A DNA stretch of 64,000 bases from SHLQ01 sp047638715 (GCA_047638715.1 JBLIMK010000003.1:18188-82187); one strand, 5' to 3'; shown: positions 18,376 through 27,318, numbered from the stretch's first letter. Numbers and translations: made by a program. The notes: generated by a model from the letters alone, not told the origin.

Positions 18376-21300
18376 ATCGCAACAAACGAGCCGCCCGCAC
18401 TGCTCGTCGAGATCGCACAAGCCCATCTCGACGGTCTAGCAACACCCGCGCAGCAAAAGAATCTCAACGCCGACAAGGACGCCTGGGCATCTGCTCTTTG
18501 GCTCCTGCTCGACGACGCCGAAGCCGCACTCGAGCGAGCGCGTAAGACCGTTCGTGGACCTGAGCGCGCAAACGTGCTGAACGACCTCGACGACGAGTGT
18601 TTTCAGATCGACGACGCCCTTACCGCGATCATTGGGGCGCCAAAGGAAGAAGAGCTCACCGCTCCATCTCGTTCGAAGCAGCAGGTAGAACCGCCGGTCG
18701 AGAAAACTGGCACGGCGCAGCTCCAACTGTCGTGGAACGATGGCCAGCTCGTCGCGTGGGTCGCTGGTCACGACGCTCGGTATGAACCGGACGACATCAT
18801 TCGTGAATACCTCGCCTCAACGGGCGCCGGAACAATCGAGTGGGAGAGCCGCAGCCCACTACGGATTCCCACTGGACAGCGGGTCCCGGCGCTGACCGCG
18901 CCGGTAACATCTGCGCTCGGTTGGCTCGTCGCCCAGGCGCGGGAAAGTAATAACCCCAAGGTCGGTCCAAGCGTCCGATGGATGGGACTCACCGCGGCTA
19001 CTGCTGTTTCTGCGGTGGCCCAAGGGCGTATGGCGCCACAACTTCGCCAGTCGCGTCGCGGTGGGGGCAAGGGCGATGGCAGCACCTTCTCGGTGCGCTG
19101 GCTACCAGGCCTGATCGAAGCCGATCACTTGCAGGCGTTAGTCGCCTCCGTGCCCGGAACGGCCATGGTCGGCCAGCAGCGGCAAGAAGGGCTGTCCTTC
19201 ACGACCGCGGTAATGGGTGACATCACAAACCAGATCGTTCGCATGGCAGCGTCGCAGGTCGACGTTCCAGCGCCACCTCCCGAGGTCAAAGATCGAAACG
19301 ACATCTCAGAAGCCTTTCTCGGCCGCCTCGATGGATCGTCGTTCATCGCACCAGATTCTGCTGGCTCAGAGATCTCGCGCCGAATCGACCGATGGGCCGC
19401 ACCCGTCGTCGGTACAAAGAATCCGAAACTCACGGTCCAACTCAGCCCGCCCGATGCATCGAACGCTTGGCTGGCACAGGTCCTTGGCACGTCGTCTGCC
19501 GGATCACTCGAGCCTTTCGAGGTCGTGCTCGCCGAGGCCTCCAAGGACCGTTCACGACTGTTCGAGCATCAAGCTTCCCGGCTCGAACGACTCTTCCCAG
19601 CGCTCCTTCGATCAGGTGGTCGCCGCCGTGGCGAAGTAATCCTCAGCCAAGACGAAGCTTGGCAGCTCATGACCGAAGTCGGGCCCGTTCTCCGCTCTGC
19701 GGGCTTCGACGTCCGGGTTCCGCCGCTCTCTCGAAAGAAGTCGACACCGTCGCTGCGACTCACGGCCGAAGATGCCGAAAAGAGCGTCGTCGGTGCCCAA
19801 CAACTCGCCAATGTTCGTTGGTCGGCGATGTTCGACGACGTCGAATTGTCCGCAGCTGACATTGCCAAGCTCGCCCAGCAAGCACGTCCGCTCGTGAAGT
19901 CGCGTGGCCAATGGATCGAACTCGACCAAGCCGATCTCGCAGAGGCCGCAGCGGCGCTCGCCGAACGAGCCGATCAAACCAAGCTCACCGGCGCCGACAT
20001 GTTGCGTCACGCCATGGGCCTCGAAGGGGATCCGCTCGGAGGCGGGATCAGCATCGCTGGAGATGGCTGGGCCGCAGACCTGCTGCGCAGCATGAGCGAG
20101 CTACCCGAGAACCCAGATACGACCCCGGAGGGTTTCGAAGGAGAACTTCGAAGCTACCAGGCAGACGCGTTGTCATGGCTCAATTTCCTCGACGATGCCG
20201 GCCTCGGCGGTTGCCTCGCCCTCGATATGGGCCTCGGAAAAACGCCGACGTCGCTCGCCGCGCTTTATGCAAATCGCGAACACGGCACAGGCTTGGTCAT
20301 TGCTCCCCCCGCGGTCGTCGGCAACTGGGCGGCCGAGGCGCGCAAGTTCACCCCGGATATGACCATCCACGTCCATCACGGCGCCAACAGGACAAAGGGC
20401 GATCTGGAGGCCACATTCAGGAAGGTCGACCTCGTCATAACCACCTACGGAACCGCCGTTCGCGACATGGACCAACTGGCTCAGATCAGCTGGGGCAAGG
20501 TCGTCATCGATGAAGCACAGGCGATCAAGAACCCCACGGCTGAAACGTCACAACAACTACGCAGGCTGAATGCACGCACCCGAGTTGCACTCACGGGCAC
20601 ACCGATCGAGAACGGTCTCGGCGACCTGTGGGCGATCATGGACTGGGCCAACGCTGGCCTGGTCGGTTCTCGCCCGCACTTCGTCGCCCAACTCACCCCG
20701 ACCAAGAAGTCGACCGGATCAAAGGGCGGCGAGGAAGCATTGCGAGCGTTGAACGGCATCCTCATTTACCGTCGGACAAAGACCGAGCCCGAGATCGCCG
20801 CCGAGCTTCCCGATCGAATCGATGAGCTCGACCATTGCGCAATGACCCCCGAACAAGTCGGGCTTTATCAAGCGGTCATCGACACCCTCGTGCTCGAGAC
20901 GTCGGGACGCGAGGCAGGAACGCCAGAACGCAAGGGCGCCGTGCTCGCCGCGATCACGGCACTCAAGCAGATCTGCAACCACCCGGTCAACTATCAGGAC
21001 GACGACAAGCCGATCGAGGGTCGTTCTGGCAAGCTCGCTCGTCTAAACGAGATCATGGACTCCGTGTTTGCGGCCGATGAGAAGATGCTGATCTTCACCC
21101 ACTTCGCCTCATGGGGAGAGAAACTCGCCAAGCACCTCTCCGAACGCACAGGCAAGAAGATCGACTGTTACCACGGCGGTCTGGCACGCGGCGCACGCGA
21201 CAAAATGATCGACAACTTCCAAGCCGGAGATGGCGCTGGCGCACTCGTGCTGTCGCTGAAGGCTGGCGGCACAGGGCTGAACCTCACCGCCGCAAACCAC

Positions 21301-21627
21301 GTCGTCTTGTACGACCGTTGGTGGAATCCAGCGGTTGAAGATCAGGCCCGTGACCGAGCATGGCGTATCGGACAAACAAAGACGGTCATTTCCCACCGCC
21401 TTGTGTGCCCGGGCACGGTCGATGAACGCGTCGAAGAAATCGTGGCTGGCAAGCGGCAAATCGCGAACATGGTCCTTCCAAAGTCGAGCTCGATCGGGGA
21501 TCTCGATGCCCAGCAACTGCAAGTAGCTCTCGGAATCGATCCCGAGCTTCTCCTCACCGCCGAAACAGCGATCGACGAGCCGGCAATACCTGCCAAGAGC
21601 GTCGAGCCCGTCGGAGCGCTGTCATGA
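18376..21627 (+). CDS. SNF2-family helicase/ATPase 1 (HepA-like), apparent ATC start
   Basis: A large SWI2/SNF2 DNA translocase of about 1083 residues. The N-terminal half is the bacterial SNF2-associated region; the ATPase core holds motif I LDMGLGKTPTSLA (near residue 617), motif II VIDEAQAIKNP (near 711), TGTPIENGLGDLW, and the C-terminal lobe with LKAGGTGLNLTAA and DRWWNPAVEDQARDRAWRIGQ (motifs V and VI). Such proteins remodel protein-DNA complexes. Coding sequence clearly continues upstream of the GTG at 18574 (AHLDGLATPAQQKNLNADKD...) to a TAG at 18364; the only well-placed initiator is ATC at 18376, six bases after AGGAG. GTG 18574 is the fallback. The stop overlaps the next gene by ATGA. 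Confidence 0.88.
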   Translation: MATNEPPALLVEIAQAHLDGLATPAQQKNLNADKDAWASALWLLLDDAEAALERARKTVRGPERANVLNDLDDECFQIDDALTAIIGAPKEEELTAPSRSKQQVEPPVEKTGTAQLQLSWNDGQLVAWVAGHDARYEPDDIIREYLASTGAGTIEWESRSPLRIPTGQRVPALTAPVTSALGWLVAQARESNNPKVGPSVRWMGLTAATAVSAVAQGRMAPQLRQSRRGGGKGDGSTFSVRWLPGLIEADHLQALVASVPGTAMVGQQRQEGLSFTTAVMGDITNQIVRMAASQVDVPAPPPEVKDRNDISEAFLGRLDGSSFIAPDSAGSEISRRIDRWAAPVVGTKNPKLTVQLSPPDASNAWLAQVLGTSSAGSLEPFEVVLAEASKDRSRLFEHQASRLERLFPALLRSGGRRRGEVILSQDEAWQLMTEVGPVLRSAGFDVRVPPLSRKKSTPSLRLTAEDAEKSVVGAQQLANVRWSAMFDDVELSAADIAKLAQQARPLVKSRGQWIELDQADLAEAAAALAERADQTKLTGADMLRHAMGLEGDPLGGGISIAGDGWAADLLRSMSELPENPDTTPEGFEGELRSYQADALSWLNFLDDAGLGGCLALDMGLGKTPTSLAALYANREHGTGLVIAPPAVVGNWAAEARKFTPDMTIHVHHGANRTKGDLEATFRKVDLVITTYGTAVRDMDQLAQISWGKVVIDEAQAIKNPTAETSQQLRRLNARTRVALTGTPIENGLGDLWAIMDWANAGLVGSRPHFVAQLTPTKKSTGSKGGEEALRALNGILIYRRTKTEPEIAAELPDRIDELDHCAMTPEQVGLYQAVIDTLVLETSGREAGTPERKGAVLAAITALKQICNHPVNYQDDDKPIEGRSGKLARLNEIMDSVFAADEKMLIFTHFASWGEKLAKHLSERTGKKIDCYHGGLARGARDKMIDNFQAGDGAGALVLSLKAGGTGLNLTAANHVVLYDRWWNPAVEDQARDRAWRIGQTKTVISHRLVCPGTVDERVEEIVAGKRQIANMVLPKSSSIGDLDAQQLQVALGIDPELLLTAETAIDEPAIPAKSVEPVGALS

Positions 21628-22085
21628 GCAACAACGCATCATCTGGAAACAACGGACGAAATCGAACGAAGAAGCGCAAGAAGTCGAACGCTCCAGGAAA
21701 GAAGAAATTTGATCCGGTCGGCTTCTGGGGAGATCCAACGGCGTTGCCGAACCCTGAGGGCTTCGAGATCTCGACCGCCGACTCCGTCGCTGTTATCAAT
21801 TCCCTTGGGCAGCCGCCGCTTCCCGGCCATGGCGCCGCATCACCTCATTACTTCAAGCTCGTCTACGACCGCTCGACGCAGTTGGCAGCCGCGCTCGGTA
21901 TGGCCGGCGAGATCGACGATCTAACCCCCGATGACCCTCCGGAGCCCGAACCCGATGAAGCGGGCGACGCAGACCCCAACGCTCTCGACGCGACGGACGA
22001 TTCGTCGGATCCAAACGAGCTCGCCGAGACCGGGTCCGATGAACGAGCAACGCCGGTCGAGGCCAGCACGGATGAGGCCGAGTAG
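21624..22085 (+). CDS. Small basic/acidic partner protein of SNF2 helicase 1
   Basis: A 153-residue protein of unrecognised family, translationally coupled to the SNF2 gene (ATGA). The first 30 residues are strongly basic (NRTKKRKKSNAPGKKKF), the middle is a short conserved-looking domain (DPVGFWGDPTALPNPEGFE, HYFKLVYDRSTQLAAALG), and the last 55 residues are acidic and disordered (Asp/Glu/Pro). Tight coupling suggests a helicase accessory or DNA-tethering subunit; the second SNF2 gene in this window instead has a SWIM-domain partner. Function is inferred from context only. Confidence 0.7.
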   Translation: MSNNASSGNNGRNRTKKRKKSNAPGKKKFDPVGFWGDPTALPNPEGFEISTADSVAVINSLGQPPLPGHGAASPHYFKLVYDRSTQLAAALGMAGEIDDLTPDDPPEPEPDEAGDADPNALDATDDSSDPNELAETGSDERATPVEASTDEAE

Positions 22086-22146
22086 TTCTGGAGTGCGCTT
22101 ACGCCGGCGTCACCGCAATGGGCCCGGGCCACGGCAAGAGAGATCG

Positions 22147-22644
22147 TTACATCACCGGATCGCCGTACATCTGGCCGAGGTCATCGGCAATGAGCTCTAG
22201 TCGCTCGTTGTCGGGGCCTCGGAAGTACAACGAAGTGTCGTATTCGAATTCGATTTCCACATCGTTATCTATCAGTGCTTGTCGAAGGTGCCCATGATGC
22301 TCCGCGGGAACCGAGATTGCGAGGTGATGCATGCTCCCGAGAACCTCTCGGTACGGGACGAGGTCGAGTCCGGGGAAGTCGAAGAAGGCGAGAAGGTTGC
22401 CGTTCCCGATATCGAAGAAGAAGTGGGTTGAGCCTTCGTAATCCCGATTCTCGAACAGCTCCGTCAATGGAAAGCCCAAGATGTCTTGGTAAAAGCGAAT
22501 CGTCTGTTCAACGTCGGAGCTGAGCAACGCGAGGTGATGCACGCCGCGAGCGGTCGAGGCCGGACGGACTTCGGCAGCCTTGAGATGTCGCTGTCGCAGC
22601 ATCTCCCACTCGCCGGTCCTATCGAGGGCCTGGTTCTCTGTCAT
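22147..22644 (-). CDS. VOC-family (glyoxalase/dioxygenase fold) protein
   Basis: A 165-residue vicinal-oxygen-chelate protein. GVHHLALLSSDVEQTIRFYQDILGFPLTE gives the first metal His of the fold, HFFFDIGNGNLLAFFDF the middle strands, and SMHHLAISVPAEHH with FRGPDNERLELIADD the second half with further ligands. These enzymes coordinate a divalent metal and act on glyoxals, aromatic rings or antibiotics. The ATG at 22644 has an excellent upstream GGAGGAGG. It is divergent from a MarR regulator with a 20-bp palindrome between, so it is probably the regulated target. The substrate is unknown. Confidence 0.85.
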   Translation of the reverse strand: MTENQALDRTGEWEMLRQRHLKAAEVRPASTARGVHHLALLSSDVEQTIRFYQDILGFPLTELFENRDYEGSTHFFFDIGNGNLLAFFDFPGLDLVPYREVLGSMHHLAISVPAEHHGHLRQALIDNDVEIEFEYDTSLYFRGPDNERLELIADDLGQMYGDPVM

Positions 22645-22695
22645 TCGACTCGTCCTCCTCCACGCAACATCGGTGTTGGTTTGCTTGTTTCCAGC

Positions 22696-22715
22696 GTAGT
22701 TTAATATTGAACTAC
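22696..22715. promoter_or_regulatory. MarR-type operator
   Basis: GTAGTTTAATATTGAACTAC is a 20-bp palindrome with a single mismatched pair. Its AT-rich centre, length and position in the divergent VOC/marR promoter region fit a MarR-family dimer site. Confidence 0.75.
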
Positions 22716-22744
22716 CCTCAACCCGGCCCTGTAGAATTCTCCAC

Positions 22745-23200
22745 GTGACCGAGCCCAACTGGTTATCCGCCGACGAAATGCGGCTCTTCCGCGCCTTCTT
22801 GTCGTCTACATCGGGGATCACGTCGCGGCTCGACGCACATCTAAAAAACTCATCAGGAATCGCTCTCGACGACTACGAAGTGCTCGTCATGCTGAGCGAA
22901 GCACCCGATCAGCGCGTTCGTATGAGCGAGTTGTCAGACATGCTTCTTCACTCCCGAAGTCGCCTGAGCCAACGCGTCGACCGTCTTGTTGGCCGTGACT
23001 ACGTCGAGCGAGAGAGGTGCGACGATGACGCCCGCGGTACCTGGGCGGTACTCACGAGCCAAGGCATAGCGGCTCTTCGCGCTGCCGCTCCACACCACGT
23101 TGCACACGTTCGGGCCCACATGTTCGATCACATCGATCCGAGCGACATCACCATGCTGATGACAGCCTTCGAAAGATTGGCCGCCGGGGTTCGCGACTAG
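22745..23200 (+). CDS. MarR-family transcriptional regulator
   Basis: A 151-residue winged-helix regulator: DYEVLVMLSEAPDQRVRMSELSDMLLHSRSRLSQRVDRLVGRDYVERERCDDDARGTW is the MarR core, with the DNA-recognition helix at SRSRLSQRVDRLV and the wing carrying the conserved DxR-like DDDARG. It starts at a GTG (22745). The gene diverges from the VOC gene with the palindrome at 22696-22715 between, implying joint repression relieved by a small aromatic or oxidising ligand. The gene ends one base before the convergent RimK gene. Confidence 0.9.
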   Translation: MTEPNWLSADEMRLFRAFLSSTSGITSRLDAHLKNSSGIALDDYEVLVMLSEAPDQRVRMSELSDMLLHSRSRLSQRVDRLVGRDYVERERCDDDARGTWAVLTSQGIAALRAAAPHHVAHVRAHMFDHIDPSDITMLMTAFERLAAGVRD

Positions 23201-23201
23201 A

Positions 23202-24398
23202 TCACGTCGTGTCCGATATCGAGTCTTCTTGTCCCAGCGCAAGGAGCCTGCGACGTCGAGGTCGACGCTTGGGAATCATTCCTCGCATCTCCTCAAGACT
23301 TCCGAAACACAACAGCTGGTCGTTGGCCTCGAGGATCAGCGATGGCTTCGGATTCGGAATTACCCGTGTGCCCCGCTGCACGGTAAGGACTCTGATGTCG
23401 CGCTCGTCCAGACCACTGTCGCCCAACGGCGCACCAACAAACGAGCCGTCCTCTCGAACCAAGAGCTCAGCGACGCCATAACCGCGCGACACCGAAAGGC
23501 GCTGACGGACGTCGAGCTCGGGAAATGCGACCTGATCATCGACGAAGTCAATCACCAGCCGAGCAATGTCTTGTCCTGTGGCTCGTTCGATTCCTTGCAG
23601 CCCAGGAGACGAATTGACCTCCATGACGAGTGGTCCTCGCGCGCTCTCCAGCATGTCGACTCCCGCCACACGAAGTCCCATAATCTGGGCAGATCGGACC
23701 GCAGCCATCTCATATGCAGGATCGAGCTTGATTACTTCGGGGCTTCCCCCTCGATGAAGGTTCGATCGAAAGTCGTCGCCCCCAGAAGACCGGCGCATTG
23801 CCCCGACCACTTGATCGCCAACGACAAACGCCCGCACATCAGTCCCAGAACTTTCAGCGATGAACTCTTGCACCAGCAGGTTTTGGCGAGTTGCCTGCAA
23901 CGTCTCGATCATGGCTTTCGCAACGGTCAGATCGGGGGCGAGCATCACGCCAATCCCGTGGGTGCCCTCGAGAAGCTTGATCACGACGGGGGCTCCGCCG
24001 ACCCGCTCGATCGCGGGAAGAATGTCGGTCCGATCTCGCACGAACGTAGTCGCAGGCATACCAATCCGGTGACGAGCCAGGATCTGGTGAGCGTGCAGCT
24101 TGTCGCGGCTATTTCGAATACCTGCCGACGTGTTGGGTGTGTAAACGTCCATTTGCTCGAACTGGCGGATGACCGCCGTGCCGAAGTAGGTCACCGATGA
24201 CCCGACCCGAGGGAGCACTGCGTCGTAGTCGGATAGCTGGTTGCCCGAATAGTGAAGGTCGGGCTCATCGCCGCTCAGATCGATGGCGAACCGGAGCGTG
24301 TCGAGAATCCGCACCTGGTGGCCAGCCTCGATCGCCGCGACCTTCAGCCGTTGCGTCGAATAGCTCCGTGGTTCTCGGGAAAGAATCGCGAGCCTCAC
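23202..24398 (-). CDS. rimK: RimK-like ATP-grasp ligase with C-terminal RCK_C-like domain
   Basis: A 398-residue ATP-grasp enzyme. The first 290 residues match RimK/glutathione-synthetase-like ligases: RLAILSREPRSYSTQRL, VLPRVGSSVTYFGTAVIRQFE, VVIKLLEGTHGIGVML (ATP), LVQEFIAESSGTDVRAFVVG and VDMLESARGPLVMEVNSSPGL (Mg ligands). RimK adds glutamates to a protein or small-molecule C-terminus. A second domain, about residues 300-380 (DERDIRVLTVQRGTRVIPNP, LILEANDQLLCFGS), resembles the TrkA C-terminal ligand-binding domain, a known RimK arrangement. It is divergent from an aspartoacylase-like gene, the usual RimK neighbour. Acceptor unknown. Confidence 0.88.
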   Translation of the reverse strand: MRLAILSREPRSYSTQRLKVAAIEAGHQVRILDTLRFAIDLSGDEPDLHYSGNQLSDYDAVLPRVGSSVTYFGTAVIRQFEQMDVYTPNTSAGIRNSRDKLHAHQILARHRIGMPATTFVRDRTDILPAIERVGGAPVVIKLLEGTHGIGVMLAPDLTVAKAMIETLQATRQNLLVQEFIAESSGTDVRAFVVGDQVVGAMRRSSGGDDFRSNLHRGGSPEVIKLDPAYEMAAVRSAQIMGLRVAGVDMLESARGPLVMEVNSSPGLQGIERATGQDIARLVIDFVDDQVAFPELDVRQRLSVSRGYGVAELLVREDGSFVGAPLGDSGLDERDIRVLTVQRGTRVIPNPKPSLILEANDQLLCFGSLEEMRGMIPKRRPRRRRLLALGQEDSISDTT

Positions 24399-24485
24399 TA
24401 CACTCCTGCTGTTCGATGTTGTTCCGGTGGCGCCTCAGAACAGTAGCGACCGCGCGGCGCGAACCCGCAAAGGAGCAGGGACTTC

Positions 24486-25451
24486 ATGGCAGTACGACCG
24501 CCATTCATCATCGGCGACACAGAGGTGCGGGCAGGGCGGCGCGCCCATGTCGAGCTCCCTGTTTCGCGCTTGATCACCGGCGCGCAGATGTCGATGCCCG
24601 TCACGGTCCTGCATGGGAGCGGCGATGGCCCAACCATTTGGATCAACGCGGCGATTCACGGCGACGAGCTCAACGGCGTGGAGGTCGTCAACCGCGTACT
24701 GAGCGAACTCGACCCCAAGACGATGAGCGGCACGCTGCTCGCCGTGCCGGTCGTCAACGTGCACGGCTTCATTACCGGCGACCGTTATCTCCCGGACCGC
24801 CGCGATCTGAACCGCTCGTTTCCCGGAAGCGCAAAGGGCTCCCTCGCTGCACGCGTGGCCTACATGTTCATGACCGAAATCGTGAAACACTGCGAACTCG
24901 GCATCGACCTCCATACAGCGAGCGACAACCGGACGGATCTTCCGCAGATCCGCGCTGACCTCAACGACCCTCGCACGAAGGAGCTGGCGGAAGTTTTTGG
25001 CGCCCGCTTGATGATCCACGCCAAGGGTCGTAGCGGCTCGCTGCGACACGCAGGCACAAAGGCCGGCGCCCTCGTGCTCCTCTACGAAGCGGGTGAGCCT
25101 CTCCGATTCAACAACGACGCCATCTCGAGTGGCGTGGATGGCGTCCGTCGAGTCCTTCGCCATCTCAACATCGCGGAATGGGACGGTCCAGTCGCATCGC
25201 CGATCGCCGAATCTCGCAGCTCCGCCTGGGTGCGCGCGGCGAAGAGCGGAGTGATCAGACTCGAGGTCGAAATTGGTGACATGGTCGAAGCCAAACAACA
25301 GATGGGGACGATCATCGACGCGTTTGGCAAACGATTGAGCACGATTCGAGCGAGCAGAAGCGGTCTTGTCATCGCGCGCACGATGTTCCCTCTTGGCAAC
25401 AAAGGCGATGCGTTGGTCCACATAGCGAGCATCGAGGCTGTCGACCACTAG
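24486..25451 (+). CDS. Succinylglutamate desuccinylase/aspartoacylase-family zinc amidohydrolase
   Basis: A 321-residue M14-like AstE/AspA enzyme. Zinc ligands are visible in NAAIHGDELNGVEVVNRVL (H and E) and in LGIDLHTASDNRTDLPQIRA (second H); VPVVNVHGFITGDRYLPDRRDLNRSFPG carries substrate-binding arginines. The C-terminal 80 residues form a small beta domain (GVIRLEVEIGDMVEAKQQMGTI) like a biotinyl-type domain. These enzymes hydrolyse N-acyl amino acids or amides. AGGAG lies ten bases upstream of the ATG. Divergence from RimK recurs in other genomes and suggests that one removes or prepares what the other adds. Exact substrate unknown. Confidence 0.85.
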   Translation: MAVRPPFIIGDTEVRAGRRAHVELPVSRLITGAQMSMPVTVLHGSGDGPTIWINAAIHGDELNGVEVVNRVLSELDPKTMSGTLLAVPVVNVHGFITGDRYLPDRRDLNRSFPGSAKGSLAARVAYMFMTEIVKHCELGIDLHTASDNRTDLPQIRADLNDPRTKELAEVFGARLMIHAKGRSGSLRHAGTKAGALVLLYEAGEPLRFNNDAISSGVDGVRRVLRHLNIAEWDGPVASPIAESRSSAWVRAAKSGVIRLEVEIGDMVEAKQQMGTIIDAFGKRLSTIRASRSGLVIARTMFPLGNKGDALVHIASIEAVDH

Positions 25452-25480
25452 TTCAGGAAGAGACTCAAGTCACTGCCCCA

Positions 25481-26008
25481 ATGTGGCGAAATTTACATAT
25501 GGACATGATTTCAACCGGCGTTGCCTCCGAATACCAAACGGGTGCACATCTCGCTGACATTGTGATCAACAAGATCGAGGTGCTGAGCAACCGCCTCGTG
25601 CCCGGGTCGGATGGTTCGGTCGAACACGTCGTGATCGGCAACAACGCGGTCACAGTCATTCGCTCAACGCCCCTCAAAGGTCGAGTCCGTGTAGCGAAAG
25701 ACAACGTGTACGTGGGTGGTGTGAGCTGCAAGATTCTGCTCACGGGTCTCGACGCGCGCGTTGAAACGGTTCGACATCTCGTCGGCGGAGGCTCGCCCGT
25801 CTATGGAGCGCTGTTCTTGTCGAGGCAGCGAAACACGCTGCTGAAGAGCTACGGCTCGACCACGATCGGCTCGCCGAGCGCCGTTGTGCAGAGTCTGATC
25901 AACAAACACTGCGAAACATCGCCCTCACCAAACTTGAAGGCCTTGGCCGCCGAGCTCAACGGGATGTTCCTTCCCTACGACATGCTCACCGGCAACCACG
26001 CGGCGTAG
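25481..26008 (+). CDS. Unknown protein with NERD-like N-terminal fold
   Basis: A 175-residue protein I do not firmly recognise. Residues about 20-100 (NRLVPGSDGSVEHVVIGNNAVTVI, LKGRVRVAKDNVYVGGVSCK) follow the strand pattern of the NERD nuclease-related domain (a D/E-x-x-HV-x-V-G pattern then a hydrophobic strand ending in a Lys-rich turn), but the catalytic residues are not clearly kept (VIRSTPLKG in place of VIDTK). The start may be the ATG at 25481 or 25499; neither has a good ribosome-binding site. It follows the aspartoacylase gene by 29 bp and may be co-transcribed. Confidence 0.6.
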   Translation: MWRNLHMDMISTGVASEYQTGAHLADIVINKIEVLSNRLVPGSDGSVEHVVIGNNAVTVIRSTPLKGRVRVAKDNVYVGGVSCKILLTGLDARVETVRHLVGGGSPVYGALFLSRQRNTLLKSYGSTTIGSPSAVVQSLINKHCETSPSPNLKALAAELNGMFLPYDMLTGNHAA

Positions 26009-26011
26009 GAC

Positions 26012-27196
26012 TTACGGGGCCAGCACGTTCATGGCCAGCAACGACTTCTTGTGACACGTTGGCCACTGGCTGATCGGCGTGGTCGCCGCCCACCACGCCT
26101 TTGCAACCTGGTCTTGAACGCTCGCAGGCACCAAATGAGGAAGTACACCGTCGTACTCAGCAAAGCCCGCGAGGCGAGCAGCGGCATTCCACGTGTCCGG
26201 CAGCCATTGCACACCGCCATAGAAACGATTGCCGGTGTTGATGGCGTGGTTCCCGCCAGATTCGCATTCCAACAACGCCGTCAAACCAACGTCTGTGAGG
26301 AGCGGCCAACCGAACTTATTAACTCCCTGGGGTGCCTGGTCCGCAGGAACTGCGTTGCCTGTCGGGGGAGCGACGTCATCGCCGGGGTCGACCACAGGGG
26401 GTTGAGGGTTAACGGGCGCTCCGGTGAAATCGATGTCGCAAAACGTGAGATCGTCACCGTCGTCGATGTCGCATTGGTCGCGACCCTTCCCCGCATTGAG
26501 AATGTCCGCGCCGGCGTCGCCATCGAGCCAATCGTGACCGGGTCCGCCGAACAATCGGTCGGACCCGTCATCGCCAGAAACGATGTCGTCCCCTTTGCCC
26601 CCTTCGAGACGATCATCACCGGGCCCGCCAGCGATTCGGTCCTTTCCGCGAAGTCCGCGAACGATGTCGTTGCCTTCGCCACCGAACAATGTGTCGGCGC
26701 CAAGGTTGCCGTGAATGAGGTCGTTGCCGCCCTCGCCTGAAATCCGGTCATTTCCGCCGTTGCCTTGGAGCCGGTCGTTCCCAGAACCGCCAACGATTCG
26801 ATCCAAGCCCCAGCCGCCTCGTGCTCGATCGTTGCCACTCCCGAGCGTGATGTCGTCGTTGCCGGGCCCACCGGAGACCCTGTCGTTGCCATCGCCGGCG
26901 GTGATGATGTCGTTGCCCGCGCCTCCACAGATCACATCGTCGGCTCCTCCGCCGGTCAAGATGTCGTCGCCACCGAAGCCGAGGATGAAGTCACGTGACG
27001 CGTTTCCACCGAAGAAGATGTTGTCGGTCTCGTCGCCGATCTGAATCCGATAACCCTTTGCTGTGGCAGTCTCGATCGTGAGACCAAGACAGAAATCATT
27101 CGGCGCCTGCGCGGCTCCAGCAGTACCTGCGCTGAGCGTTGACGCCATGAGGGAGACGGCAACACACACCGCATTTCGAGATCGTGAGGTGAACAT
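26012..27196 (-). CDS. Secreted RTX-repeat protein with C-terminal resuscitation-promoting-factor (Rpf) domain
   Basis: A 394-residue exported protein. A signal peptide ends near AGTAGAAQA (residue 30). Residues about 65-255 are some 20 RTX nonapeptides (GGxGxDxxx, for example GGAGNDIITAGDGNDRVSG), forming a calcium-binding beta-roll. After a proline-rich linker, residues about 305-385 are an Rpf/lysozyme-like domain: LLECESGGNHAINTGNRFYG carries the catalytic Glu after the Cys, then GGVQWLPDTWNAA, and the closing WPTCHKKS supplies the second Cys of the family disulfide. Rpf enzymes cleave peptidoglycan and wake dormant cells. The fusion suggests a calcium-activated wall hydrolase. It sits alone, convergent with the NERD-like gene. 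Confidence 0.88.
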   Translation of the reverse strand: MFTSRSRNAVCVAVSLMASTLSAGTAGAAQAPNDFCLGLTIETATAKGYRIQIGDETDNIFFGGNASRDFILGFGGDDILTGGGADDVICGGAGNDIITAGDGNDRVSGGPGNDDITLGSGNDRARGGWGLDRIVGGSGNDRLQGNGGNDRISGEGGNDLIHGNLGADTLFGGEGNDIVRGLRGKDRIAGGPGDDRLEGGKGDDIVSGDDGSDRLFGGPGHDWLDGDAGADILNAGKGRDQCDIDDGDDLTFCDIDFTGAPVNPQPPVVDPGDDVAPPTGNAVPADQAPQGVNKFGWPLLTDVGLTALLECESGGNHAINTGNRFYGGVQWLPDTWNAAARLAGFAEYDGVLPHLVPASVQDQVAKAWWAATTPISQWPTCHKKSLLAMNVLAP

Positions 27197-27318
27197 GCTC
27201 AGGCTTTCGGTTCTTGCTCTGGCACGACGCCACGAAGCGGAAACAGGACGGTGTAAACCGGCCCTAATCCGTAAACGGTAACAGTTCGTAATGAGACCGC
27301 AATGGTCAGGCGAAATCG

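Noticed and set aside
27197..27318. c-di-AMP (ydaO) riboswitch before the Rpf-fusion gene
   Set aside because: Actinobacterial rpf genes often have one, but the 120-bp leader lacks the conserved core that I could recognise.
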